Below are positions 55,009 to 61,387 of a DNA stretch of 64,000 bases, piece by piece. The notes under the pieces were generated by a model that searched no databases, was not told where the DNA came from, and saw nothing but the letters and a program-made list of their open reading frames with translations. The stretch lies in IMG/VR virus record IMGVR_UViG_3300044630_004815, positions 1 to 64,000 of that record; one strand, written 5' to 3'. Each line of letters starts with the position of its first letter. Positions within the stretch are counted from its first letter, which is position 1. The stretch is from a virus. Both the position numbers and the translations under genes were made by a program.

Positions 55009-55195
55009 CTATCTGTCACAAGGGGTATTGACAGATCTCGGAGTTTGTGATACATTGTGGGCCAAGATCACAAGAACATGAGGCATTTACATACATTCTC
55101 ACACAATAACAAATCATTCACATTTACCTCACAATTATACACAGCAAACAAATAAACACATCACAAACACTTGAAATGGACGATATAGGTACACA

Positions 55196-55217
55196 TTCTC
55201 CACAGGGTTGTGGAAAA
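55196..55217. repeat. Second DnaA-box-like palindrome
   Basis: TTCTCCACA-GGGT-TGTGGAAAA repeats the palindrome at 54987-55008 with one change; 22 bases (55200-55221) are identical to 54991-55012. Confidence 0.68.
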
Positions 55218-55263
55218 CTATAACCATTTTATTTACACATTAAAATAAAACAATAAGTATAAC

Positions 55264-55491
55264 TTATTCTCCGCAATGCAATGATTGAATGTATACAATA
55301 TCATCATACAATGCATTACAATAATGATATTCTACCCATACTGATTCATCATTCATCCATTCATCTTTACTCATTGCATCATTATACTCTCTGAGTCTAA
55401 GCATTGATAGTCCTCGAATCACTCTATCAATATCACTGGGATGAAGAGTAATACGAATACCATTCTCAAACCTTACATAATCATCAGTCAT
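55264..55491 (-). CDS. Hypothetical protein bordering the repeat-rich region (75 aa)
   Basis: Function unknown. It begins MTDDYVRFENGIRITLHPSDIDR and is acidic with aromatic residues. It overlaps the upstream 30-aa gene by 4 nt (ATGA) and is the last gene before the gene-free region. Confidence 0.6.
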   Translation of the reverse strand: MTDDYVRFENGIRITLHPSDIDRVIRGLSMLRLREYNDAMSKDEWMNDESVWVEYHYCNALYDDIVYIQSLHCGE

Positions 55492-55580
55492 TTTGTTTGA
55501 AGAATTGCTTGTACAATGAGTAGAAGTTCATTACCATCTTGTGCTTTAGATAGTAATTTGATTTGTTCTTTTCTTTTCAT
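55488..55580 (-). CDS. Tiny protein (30 aa)
   Basis: Reads MKRKEQIKLLSKAQDGNELL followed by a helical end. It starts 1 nt past the preceding stop and overlaps the next start by 4 nt. This supports translation despite its size. Function unknown. Confidence 0.5.
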   Translation of the reverse strand: MKRKEQIKLLSKAQDGNELLLIVQAILQTK

Positions 55581-55581
55581 A

Positions 55582-55728
55582 TCAGTTAGACATTACCTTA
55601 TAGAATAGAGACTGATAATTATCTACATCTAGATCATCTTCATAATCATTACCATCATAGAAAGAAAGAATGGTCTGTAGAACATTAAGTTCTTCAGGTG
55701 TGAATCGGAAAATCAATTCAGTCATCAT
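55582..55728 (-). CDS. Small acidic protein (48 aa)
   Basis: Reads MMTELIFRFTPEELNVLQTI with FYDGNDYEDDLDVDNYQ in the second half. It is strongly acidic. The first ATG overlaps the preceding stop by 4 nt; the second ATG is also possible. Function unknown. Confidence 0.6.
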   Translation of the reverse strand: MMTELIFRFTPEELNVLQTILSFYDGNDYEDDLDVDNYQSLFYKVMSN

Positions 55729-55889
55729 TTGTTGATCAGAGTTTGAACTTCATCGAAAGACTTACACTGTCCTGCTTTAATTGCATTGGTGATGTTGTAA
55801 GTCACAAATCCACATCGTTCAGTATTTGGATCACAGATTGCATATCCAGGTTGTTGAGTCTGAATATCGAAAACAGTTTTAATCAGCAT
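55725..55889 (-). CDS. Small hypothetical protein (54 aa)
   Basis: Reads MLIKTVFDIQTQQPGYAICD followed by ERCGFVTYNITNAIKAG. Alternating strands and three Cys are seen. It belongs to the run of tightly overlapping short genes. Function unknown. Confidence 0.6.
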   Translation of the reverse strand: MLIKTVFDIQTQQPGYAICDPNTERCGFVTYNITNAIKAGQCKSFDEVQTLINK

Positions 55890-55896
55890 TGTTAAA

Positions 55897-56049
55897 TCAG
55901 AAATTGTGAAGATTCAGGGGCATACAAGAGATAAACTTGTAACCAGCAAGATTACCAAAGTTTTGAGTAGTTGCCTTATACTCAGATGTTGCAAGAATCG
56001 TTTTGGTGTGATTCGTATTGCAATGCTGATAGATGAACTTTTGAATCAT
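55897..56049 (-). CDS. Small hypothetical protein (50 aa)
   Basis: Reads MIQKFIYQHCNTNHTKTILA and ends CMPLNLHNF. It lies 7 nt before the next gene. No family recognised. Confidence 0.5.
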   Translation of the reverse strand: MIQKFIYQHCNTNHTKTILATSEYKATTQNFGNLAGYKFISCMPLNLHNF

Positions 56050-56070
56050 TTGTGAATGAAAGAATAAAGA

Positions 56071-56244
56071 TCAAACAAGAGAGAGTGCATCTTTCTTTTG
56101 TTTTGGATTCTGTGTTTGTTTAATCCAAGTGGACTTGCGATTTGAATTGATCTGTGAAGGGAGTTTAGATTTACCTTGCACATCATTCACAAGTTGAATG
56201 AAATTGATAAAGAATTGCTTCTCCATCCGTTGCTGCGTGGTCAT
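56071..56244 (-). CDS. Hypothetical basic C-terminal protein (57 aa)
   Basis: The start MTTQQRMEKQFFINF is preferred because it lies downstream of the strong promoter at 56267-56295; a longer frame to 56325 would begin upstream of it. The C-terminal half is rich in Lys, Asn and Gln. Function unknown. Confidence 0.55.
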   Translation of the reverse strand: MTTQQRMEKQFFINFIQLVNDVQGKSKLPSQINSNRKSTWIKQTQNPKQKKDALSLV

Positions 56245-56254
56245 CTCTTGAGTC

Positions 56255-56295
56255 TGAACTTCGTTCATCATAGCACGGATTGAGGGGTTTGTCAA
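56255..56295 (-). promoter_or_regulatory. Sigma70-type promoter TTGACA-17-TATGAT with palindrome
   Basis: TTGACA (56290-56295) and TATGAT (56267-56272) on the minus strand are spaced 17 bp, a near-consensus bacterial promoter. TGAAC-GAA-GTTCA (56255-56267) overlaps the -10 and start region. It would drive the short genes from 56.24 kb down. Confidence 0.75.
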
Positions 56296-56354
56296 GGGGG
56301 TAACGGTTGTTCTACCTATCAGCATCCCTGATGGGTATAGAAACTGTGTTGTGA

Positions 56355-56534
56355 TTAAACTAATTCCCAGCGATAACCAGTTGAAAGACCATAATTATCA
56401 AAAATCACTGTGCGTTTGATAATGTTGGAATCAAGCATAGGTTGAATTGCTCGCATCCGTTGTGAATAATTTAGAATATCATTAGTATTTCCAATCTCTT
56501 CAAGAATTGCAGATTGTGCTTTAGTGAACTTCAT
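56355..56534 (-). CDS. Small hypothetical protein (59 aa)
   Basis: Reads MKFTKAQSAILEEIGNTNDI followed by FDNYGLSTGYRWELV. GAG lies directly before the ATG, and a promoter module lies at 56544-56616. Function unknown. Confidence 0.6.
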   Translation of the reverse strand: MKFTKAQSAILEEIGNTNDILNYSQRMRAIQPMLDSNIIKRTVIFDNYGLSTGYRWELV

Positions 56535-56543
56535 CTCTCATCT

Positions 56544-56616
56544 CTGAACTCCGTTCAGTCTATCATGCCAGAGGGGTCTGTGCTCATTTACTGTGCCACT
56601 AGAACAAGTGGCACAT
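56544..56616 (-). promoter_or_regulatory. Intergenic punctuation module, copy 1
   Basis: 39-bp core at 56578-56616 with inverted repeat TGTGCCACT-AGAACA-AGTGGCACA, then a weak -10 CATGAT (56562-56567) and the palindrome CTGAAC-GGA-GTTCAG (56544-56558). Similar modules occur at 57782, 58740 and 61388. Confidence 0.6.
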
Positions 56617-56627
56617 GGTATAAGAGA

Positions 56628-56885
56628 CTAGAGTTGAGACAGCACCCACATCATCGCAGACACTTCCTGTTTATTATTCCATCCACTTACATCTTCAGTC
56701 ATATTACCATTGGGTCGAAAGATTGCAACCTCATAAGTATTGTCATTGATGTTACCATATAATCCACAAGCAGGAGGACCAGCAACTACGGAAATCTCCC
56801 AATCATTGCTGAACTTATATCTTGCTTGCACAGCATTAGGAATATTGTGCGGAACAAATGTAAGTTGATCAAACATTGCCTTCAT
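56628..56885 (-). CDS. Conserved small cyanophage protein (85 aa)
   Basis: The start MKAMFDQLTFVPHNIP overlaps the previous stop by 4 nt. WEISVVAGPPACGLYG, YEVAIFRPNGNMTEDVSGW follow, a beta-rich pattern common in small cyanophage proteins. Function unknown. Confidence 0.68.
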   Translation of the reverse strand: MKAMFDQLTFVPHNIPNAVQARYKFSNDWEISVVAGPPACGLYGNINDNTYEVAIFRPNGNMTEDVSGWNNKQEVSAMMWVLSQL

Positions 56886-57067
56886 GCACAAACAGAATAG
56901 AGTTGATTAAACTTATATCCACCATCATCATCTTGTGCCTCATACACAATGACAGTTTCACCAGACAATTCTACACTCCAATCAAGTGCATTTTCTTTTG
57001 CATCATCTACATCAGAATACCATTCCGCATCAATCAGATCAAAAGAAACAGGACAAGAAACAAACAT
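56882..57067 (-). CDS. Small acidic protein (61 aa)
   Basis: Reads MFVSCPVSFDLIDAEWYSDVDDAKENALDW, then ELSGETVIVYEAQDDDGGY. Strongly acidic, strand-rich; no family recognised. The start lies 5 nt past the upstream stop; the frame extends ten codons upstream. Confidence 0.6.
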   Translation of the reverse strand: MFVSCPVSFDLIDAEWYSDVDDAKENALDWSVELSGETVIVYEAQDDDGGYKFNQLYSVCA

Positions 57068-57071
57068 TAAA

Positions 57072-57320
57072 TCAGACTCGTGAATAAGGATTAGCAAGTT
57101 GCGGAATTGTATTGAAATCTATAATCTCATACGGAATAGTATGATTGAGATAGTTATTGATCTCAAGATGCATCTCAACTCGATTGAGAAACTTCTTGGA
57201 TTGTGTCTGACCCATAAAGGTAAGAATCTTCAGACACCATTCTTTTGATACATCACCAAATGGTGTCTTGATTGGGTAGAAATCAACTACCATGTTGCCA
57301 TCTTTAGATTGAAGTTTCAT
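57072..57320 (-). CDS. Hypothetical protein (82 aa)
   Basis: Reads MKLQSKDGNMVVDFYPIKTPFGDVSKEW followed by FLNRVEMHLEINNYLNHTIPYEI. It lies 3 nt after the ArdA-like gene stop. Function unknown. Confidence 0.6.
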   Translation of the reverse strand: MKLQSKDGNMVVDFYPIKTPFGDVSKEWCLKILTFMGQTQSKKFLNRVEMHLEINNYLNHTIPYEIIDFNTIPQLANPYSRV

Positions 57321-57323
57321 AAT

Positions 57324-57770
57324 TCAATACTCAGTGTCAAAAACAAAACCATTGTTATAAACACAACCGAGATTCTCGAAAGTGTTTTCCCAATCAATCT
57401 CAACAAAAGAAGGGAACTCAACAGAATAACAATCAGTCACATAGTTTTCTGCATACTGTGCTTTAGAATCCCATTCTCCACGGTAAGCATCCATAAATCC
57501 ACCAAGTTCATCAACACCAAACTCTTCAATGAAAGTATCTACTGCATTGTAAGAGTAAGTTTCACCTGCATCGACATACTCATCATAATGAGCACAGAAA
57601 GAATCAACACCGTGTTCTTGAATGAACTCAAGCATATCATCAATGTAGAAGTTTTCATCAATGAAATCTTGAATCTGATCTACTACCATTTCATCGAGAA
57701 CTTGCTTATAGTTCTCACTGGTAAGATCAGAGTAATCTACAGTTTCTTTCACGTTCGGAAGGGAGATCAT
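57324..57770 (-). CDS. ArdA-like antirestriction candidate (148 aa)
   Basis: Possible DNA-mimic inhibitor of type I restriction. The C-terminal half has AYRGEWDS (95-102), an AQYAENYV helix, then IDWENTFENLG (125-135) and GFVFDT, the pattern of ArdA proteins: an acidic AYxGE-DS stretch, an IDWE-type helix and a VF ending. The protein is strikingly acidic throughout. The N-terminal 80 residues do not match clearly. It sits behind promoter module copy 2 and is the first gene of a short operon. Function is inferred from pattern only. Confidence 0.55.
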   Translation of the reverse strand: MISLPNVKETVDYSDLTSENYKQVLDEMVVDQIQDFIDENFYIDDMLEFIQEHGVDSFCAHYDEYVDAGETYSYNAVDTFIEEFGVDELGGFMDAYRGEWDSKAQYAENYVTDCYSVEFPSFVEIDWENTFENLGCVYNNGFVFDTEY

Positions 57771-57781
57771 TGGTTTCTTTC

Positions 57782-57853
57782 GATTACTCCGTAATCATAG
57801 CATGGCAGGGAGCACTGTGCTCATTTACTGTGCCACTAGAACAAGTGACACAT
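57782..57853 (-). promoter_or_regulatory. Intergenic punctuation module, copy 2
   Basis: 39-bp core at 57815-57853 with inverted repeat TGTGCCACT-AGAACA-AGTGACACA (one mismatch), -10 TATGAT (57794-57799) and palindrome GATTAC-GGA-GTAATC (57782-57796). The core overlaps the last codons of the 70-aa gene. Confidence 0.65.
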
Positions 57854-58048
57854 CTCATCATTGGACTCACTGGTGCTTCCATTAACATCATCAAACCAAG
57901 TGTCGAGTGAGTTAAAGATTTCAGTTACAATAGAATCAGTAATTGAATCAATGTGTGGTTCTGAATTGTGCTTAAATGCACGTTGGTATCCATACCTTAC
58001 ACCTTCTTCAATTGCCATTTCTAATACGGCACGGAACTTAGGTTTCAT
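57836..58048 (-). CDS. Conserved small cyanophage protein (70 aa)
   Basis: Reads MKPKFRAVLEMAIEEGVRYGYQRA and ends DEMCHLF, its stop lying inside the module loop. The AIEEGVRYGYxRA helix is seen in many cyanophage small proteins. Function unknown. Confidence 0.68.
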   Translation of the reverse strand: MKPKFRAVLEMAIEEGVRYGYQRAFKHNSEPHIDSITDSIVTEIFNSLDTWFDDVNGSTSESNDEMCHLF

Positions 58049-58182
58049 TTGACGTTTTGTTTTGCAGTTTCTTGATAGTATGCCTTAAACATTTTATCAT
58101 CACGTTGAATCAGAAATGAATTCCAACCAACAATAAAAGTAAAAGCAATCAGTCCTGCAACGAGATACTTACGATTCATCAT
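58045..58182 (-). CDS. Small membrane protein (45 aa)
   Basis: MMNRKYLVAGLIAFTFIVGWN is a single membrane-spanning segment preceded by basic residues. A charged tail follows. It overlaps the next gene by 4 nt. Possibly located in the inner membrane; function unknown. Confidence 0.6.
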   Translation of the reverse strand: MMNRKYLVAGLIAFTFIVGWNSFLIQRDDKMFKAYYQETAKQNVK

Positions 58183-58185
58183 AGT

Positions 58186-58392
58186 TTAATTCACAGCAAG
58201 GACAAGATGAGCAACTCGATTCTCAGGAACAAACTCCTGAAGTTTATCATTGATAGTATAAAATTGATTCTGCATGTTGAAATAATACATTGCAAGACCA
58301 GAATCACATGCATTCTCTGCCTGAGATAGTTTTATCTCAAGAGCAGCAATAATATCAAGCAACTCACCAGATGTGAAAGAAATAGAAGTCAT
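58186..58392 (-). CDS. Small helical protein (68 aa)
   Basis: Reads MTSISFTSGELLDIIAALEIKLSQAENACDSG; helix-rich, with 4-nt overlap with the upstream gene. Function unknown. Confidence 0.6.
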   Translation of the reverse strand: MTSISFTSGELLDIIAALEIKLSQAENACDSGLAMYYFNMQNQFYTINDKLQEFVPENRVAHLVLAVN

Positions 58393-58565
58393 TTAACGTC
58401 AAAAATGTCGAACAGTTCTCGTTGTGTTTGAGTGAATAGTGTATCCTCTGGAGGATAATTGTAGAGTTCCAACTCAAACTCTTTGTAGAAGTAAAGAATG
58501 TCTCGCAGAGCAATCAATTGCTTCTCACTCAAAACTTCTTCGATTGTCAGTACAGTATCAAGCAT
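58389..58565 (-). CDS. Small acidic helical protein (58 aa)
   Basis: The start MLDTVLTIEEVLSEKQL follows the stop of the GTG-started gene by 4 nt; longer frames to 58586 or 58670 would overlap that gene. It is helical and acidic. Function unknown. Confidence 0.55.
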   Translation of the reverse strand: MLDTVLTIEEVLSEKQLIALRDILYFYKEFELELYNYPPEDTLFTQTQRELFDIFDVK

Positions 58566-58569
58566 AGTT

Positions 58570-58734
58570 TCAGTAATCAGTTCCATCGTTTTGACATTGT
58601 TGAATCCAGTAAGAATAGGCAGGAAAGTTTTGTGGATGATCTCGATCCCTGCTATACCAATTAAATGCAAGATTCACTCTGTTCTCTGGAATCCGCAAAT
58701 AAGGAATGGAAGACAAATGTGGAATGTAAGTCAC
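58570..58734 (-). CDS. Small protein with GTG start (54 aa)
   Basis: Begins GTG ACT TAC, so MTYIPHLSSIPYLRIPE; NRVNLAFNWYSRDRDHPQ and FPAYSYWIQQCQND follow. It opens 6 nt downstream of the 78-bp module, at the same distance at which the ATG of 61140-61379 follows the other copy. No AUG alternative exists in frame. Function unknown. Confidence 0.55.
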   Translation of the reverse strand: MTYIPHLSSIPYLRIPENRVNLAFNWYSRDRDHPQNFPAYSYWIQQCQNDGTDY

Positions 58735-58739
58735 CTTTT

Positions 58740-58817
58740 CTTTGCTTGTGTCCCTGTATTATAGGGCATCAGGGGGCACTGTGCTCATTTAGTGTGCCAC
58801 TAGAACAAGTGGCACAT
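58740..58817 (-). promoter_or_regulatory. Intergenic punctuation module, copy 3 (78 bp exact repeat)
   Basis: Identical over 78 bases to 61388-61465. It contains the inverted repeat at 58793-58816, a TATAAT -10 (58758-58763) 15 bp after the 39-bp core, and abuts the helicase stop codon. A TAAATGAGCACAG box takes the place of a -35. Confidence 0.75.
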
Positions 58818-60049
58818 CATACACACAACTCACCCCTCACAAAGATAGCATTTACCACACTTTCAAGTTGACGAGCAATCTTGTCACCATAGTTATTCTG
58901 CACAGGAACAGTAATAGTGCCAAATGGTTTCTTATAAAATGCAAACTCACCTGCCTTCATCTTACCATCTGCAATTGCTTTACGGTCATCCTTGTTCATA
59001 CGAATCACACGACCAATAGTTTGTGCCATCTCAATGATAGGAAGATTGCGAAGCATAATGCAATGAGTCAGACCGTGAACATTCATACCCTCAGACAAGA
59101 TGCTGTAATGAAATACAATGAACTTCTTATCAGGATCAGCACCAAACTCATTCATCTTGTCAAAGAATACTTCACGAGACACTTTCTGTTTGTCGATATA
59201 AGCACCATGCTTAGAAGTGATGTGCATAATTGTATAACCCATATCATTGAGTTGTTGAAGCAGATCACTCTCAGTAAACATTGCCCAGATTACTTTAGTG
59301 CTAGGAGCAGCAACAAGAACCTTAGGAACAGTATTCTCATCAATCTCTGAAAGAATACCAACAATGTTCTCTGCATCTACAAATGCAGCATTTTCCTTTG
59401 TGCGAATCGTTTGTGCTTCATAAGGCACAATCTTAGGAGGAATGATGCTGCCAGCATCAATCAGTTCTTGTGCAGGAATAGAGATAATCTTCTCACCATA
59501 CACATCAGTATTGTTCATCGACTCCTTGTTATTGTTGAACTTAGGAGTCGCAGTGAAGAAATAAGCATTGTCTGCAACTGCAGATGTATGAGCAATACCT
59601 ACAAAGTTAGATGGTTTCACACAATGGTGTGCTTCATCGAAATACACAATATCAATTTCAATGTTTGCTTCATTCACACGACCAATCGAATTGTAAGTGG
59701 TGAAGATAAAGTGATGCTTTCCACTTCCGATTGCAGTGTCATTGTATTCTGCAATGACAGATGAACGTGTAGAGGATTGATGATGAGTTTCTCCACTATG
59801 AACGTGCATGTAAGAAACATTTTGGTCTTCGAGATAGTCTTCGAACTCTGAACAGAGTTGATTTGCAAGAAGAATACGAGGTGCGACAACAACAATCGTC
59901 AGAGGATTATCTGCGATTGCAAGTCGATATTTTACATCTTCCATCATTACGACAGTTTTACCACCACCAGTAGGAATATAAACTGTTCCCTTGGAATGTT
60001 CTTTAATGGCATCAAGAGTGCGTTGTTGATAAGGAAGGAGAGTCAGCAT
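58817..60049 (-). CDS. SF2 DEAD/DEAH-box helicase (410 aa)
   Basis: ATP-dependent helicase or translocase of the type found in cyanophages; target unknown. Motif I PTGGGKT is at residues 28-34 (long frame numbering), DEAH at 140-143, FTATP near 172 and QTIGRVIRM near 349. MLTLLPYQQRTL is preferred over a start two codons earlier. The 5' end is preceded by a TATAAT box; the 3' stop abuts module copy 3. Confidence 0.9.
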   Translation of the reverse strand: MLTLLPYQQRTLDAIKEHSKGTVYIPTGGGKTVVMMEDVKYRLAIADNPLTIVVVAPRILLANQLCSEFEDYLEDQNVSYMHVHSGETHHQSSTRSSVIAEYNDTAIGSGKHHFIFTTYNSIGRVNEANIEIDIVYFDEAHHCVKPSNFVGIAHTSAVADNAYFFTATPKFNNNKESMNNTDVYGEKIISIPAQELIDAGSIIPPKIVPYEAQTIRTKENAAFVDAENIVGILSEIDENTVPKVLVAAPSTKVIWAMFTESDLLQQLNDMGYTIMHITSKHGAYIDKQKVSREVFFDKMNEFGADPDKKFIVFHYSILSEGMNVHGLTHCIMLRNLPIIEMAQTIGRVIRMNKDDRKAIADGKMKAGEFAFYKKPFGTITVPVQNNYGDKIARQLESVVNAIFVRGELCV

Positions 60050-60062
60050 CAGCAATCAATTC

Positions 60063-60117
60063 AATAGGACTATTATAGCACCTTCTGGGTGCCTGTGGGG
60101 AGTTTATGGTCAGTGCT
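60063..60117 (-). promoter_or_regulatory. Promoter before the helicase gene
   Basis: Minus-strand TATAAT (60072-60077) with an overlapping AATAG-TC-CTATT palindrome (60063-60074). Upstream are a GCACC-TTCT-GGGTGC hairpin and a partial version of the punctuation inverted repeat directly behind the tRNA. No TTGACA is seen. Confidence 0.45.
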
Positions 60118-60145
60118 ACAAGTGGCACATAGTATAGTAAATAAG

Positions 60146-60217
60146 AGCCCCCGATCTGATTCGAACAGACGACCAATGGTTTACAAAACCATTGCTCTAC
60201 CACTGAGCTACAAGGGC
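60146..60217 (-). tRNA. tRNA-Thr (UGU)
   Basis: Cloverleaf of 72 nt on the minus strand. Acceptor GCCCTTG pairs with CGGGGGC with two G-U pairs. The anticodon loop TTTGTAA, flanked by ATGGT/ACCAT, gives anticodon UGU. TTCGAAT is the T-loop. No CCA is encoded. tRNA-Thr(UGU) is one of the commonest tRNAs in T4-like cyanophages. Confidence 0.93.
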
Positions 60218-60232
60218 ATAAAATTATTTGAT

Positions 60233-60544
60233 TTATTTATCCCAGTTTGACCAAATAAACCACAGAATCAAACCAATTCCACCAAATAGTAGAATATACT
60301 TCCAAGCAAAGATAATGAATGCAATTAACAGTAAACCTAGAATACCTGCACCATCCATAGAATCTGATGATGAACTATTGCTATCATCAGATGATTGTGA
60401 TCTATAGCAGGGAGTTGCATTTAATAGTTTACCACCAGTGCTAGATTCTGCAATGCTTTTTGCATCATTATAATTATATGCCTCAACTGTCAAGTGTTGA
60501 AGATAGTTTGAAGGCATACGAACGGTACAATCCCATTCATTCAT
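60233..60544 (-). CDS. Small membrane protein (103 aa)
   Basis: MNEWDCTVRMPSNYLQHLTV is followed by a Ser/Asp-rich linker and two hydrophobic segments (ILGLLLIAFIIFAW and ILLFGGIGLILWFIW). It is probably an inner-membrane protein with cytoplasmic N-domain. TGATG junction with the upstream gene. Function unknown. Confidence 0.65.
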   Translation of the reverse strand: MNEWDCTVRMPSNYLQHLTVEAYNYNDAKSIAESSTGGKLLNATPCYRSQSSDDSNSSSSDSMDGAGILGLLLIAFIIFAWKYILLFGGIGLILWFIWSNWDK

Positions 60545-60723
60545 CACATAAACTCCATCATATAATAATCAACAGTAACTTCAAGAAATGCTGCTTTCAT
60601 TTCAATTTCCATTGCATACTCATCTGCAATTTGTTCATCATCATTACTTTCACAGAAGAGATCGAGAGTAGATTCGTGCATTTTGTTTTGTTGAAAAATA
60701 GTATTAATAATGAACTTAAACAT
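60544..60723 (-). CDS. Small acidic protein (59 aa)
   Basis: Reads MFKFIINTIFQQNKMHESTL, then DDEQIADEYAMEIEMKAAF; the later Met start (60681) is possible. The start shares a TAATG junction with the previous gene. Function unknown. Confidence 0.58.
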   Translation of the reverse strand: MFKFIINTIFQQNKMHESTLDLFCESNDDEQIADEYAMEIEMKAAFLEVTVDYYMMEFM

Positions 60724-61103
60724 TAAAACTGAATTGGTTCAAGAGTTGGTTCAGGAAATCCAAACTCAACAGGAGAAACTTCTTCAAGTTCATTTGTATC
60801 TGGATTCTGCCTATAGGTGTGCAAAGAACCCTCTAGAGTATTATTAAGAGACTCATTCACCTTTTCATCTTGGACAGACTCATTATACTCAGTTTCTTGA
60901 GTGTTGTCAACTACATCAAAGATGATGAGATTGATACAAGCATCTTTAGCATCTTTGAGTGTCTTTGTAACATGCTGAGGAGTGTCTACAACATCAGTTA
61001 CAATCCACTTAGCAGCAGATGCTTTACGAATGAATCCAACAGTATTAGAATCCTTTTGGACTTCGTAGATACCAGCAGACAGACGAGGGAAAGTGAAAGT
61101 CAT
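60723..61103 (-). CDS. Hypothetical protein (126 aa)
   Basis: Reads MTFTFPRLSAGIYEVQKDSNTVGFIRKASAAKWIV, a beta-strand front part; the C-terminal half is acidic and disordered. Function unknown. Confidence 0.62.
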   Translation of the reverse strand: MTFTFPRLSAGIYEVQKDSNTVGFIRKASAAKWIVTDVVDTPQHVTKTLKDAKDACINLIIFDVVDNTQETEYNESVQDEKVNESLNNTLEGSLHTYRQNPDTNELEEVSPVEFGFPEPTLEPIQF

Positions 61104-61139
61104 AATGAAGAAGTGTGAATTGATTAAGTTGAATGTGAA

Positions 61140-61379
61140 TCAGCAGTATTCGGGAAGAATACAGAAAGAAGCACAGAAACTACGAACCCAGTTCAAGGTA
61201 TCAGCATAGCAACGTGGTTCAGACATTACCATACTTGTATCCTTGCGAGGATTGTAAGCAACAGCAACATAACTGTAGAAATCAGGAGATTGTTCAATCT
61301 CTTGAATCCACATTTGATTCACATTACCAACTTGCCAATCCCAACGGGACACGGTGTAGTGAAAAACATCAAGAACCAT
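61140..61379 (-). CDS. Hypothetical protein after module copy 4 (79 aa)
   Basis: Reads MVLDVFHYTVSRWDWQVGNVNQMWIQEIE, then FCASFCILPEYC with three Cys at the end. It begins 9 nt from the 78-bp module. Function unknown. Confidence 0.62.
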   Translation of the reverse strand: MVLDVFHYTVSRWDWQVGNVNQMWIQEIEQSPDFYSYVAVAYNPRKDTSMVMSEPRCYADTLNWVRSFCASFCILPEYC

Positions 61380-61387
61380 CTGGTTTC

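Larger units (their letters stand above)
54376..55263. other. Gene-free repeat-rich region, candidate replication origin/control region
   Basis: No credible gene in about 890 bases. It contains five CTCACAG iterons (54671-54737), inverted repeats GACGT/ACGTC (54910-54927) and ATCTGTCA/TGACAGAT (55011-55036), a duplicated AAATGGACGATATAGG element (54928-54943 and 55174-55189), six boxes of the form TTTTCCACA or near it (54954-55008 and 55196-55217), and an AT-rich flank at 55218-55267. A plus-strand TATAAT is at 54609-54614. These are classical origin elements, but origin function is inference. Confidence 0.55.

Noticed and set aside
54976-55036. Tandem hairpins as Rho-independent terminators
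   Set aside because: No T-run follows on either strand; the inverted repeats fit binding sites better.
58752-58766. CCCTGTATTATAGGG as a C(GNA)G-type promoter palindrome in the 78-bp modules
   Set aside because: Arms are only four bases and the centre is the -10 itself, without a GNA loop; not counted with the others.
60012-60203. Open frame across the tRNA-Thr gene
   Set aside because: It runs through the tRNA and promoter sequence, so it is a shadow frame.
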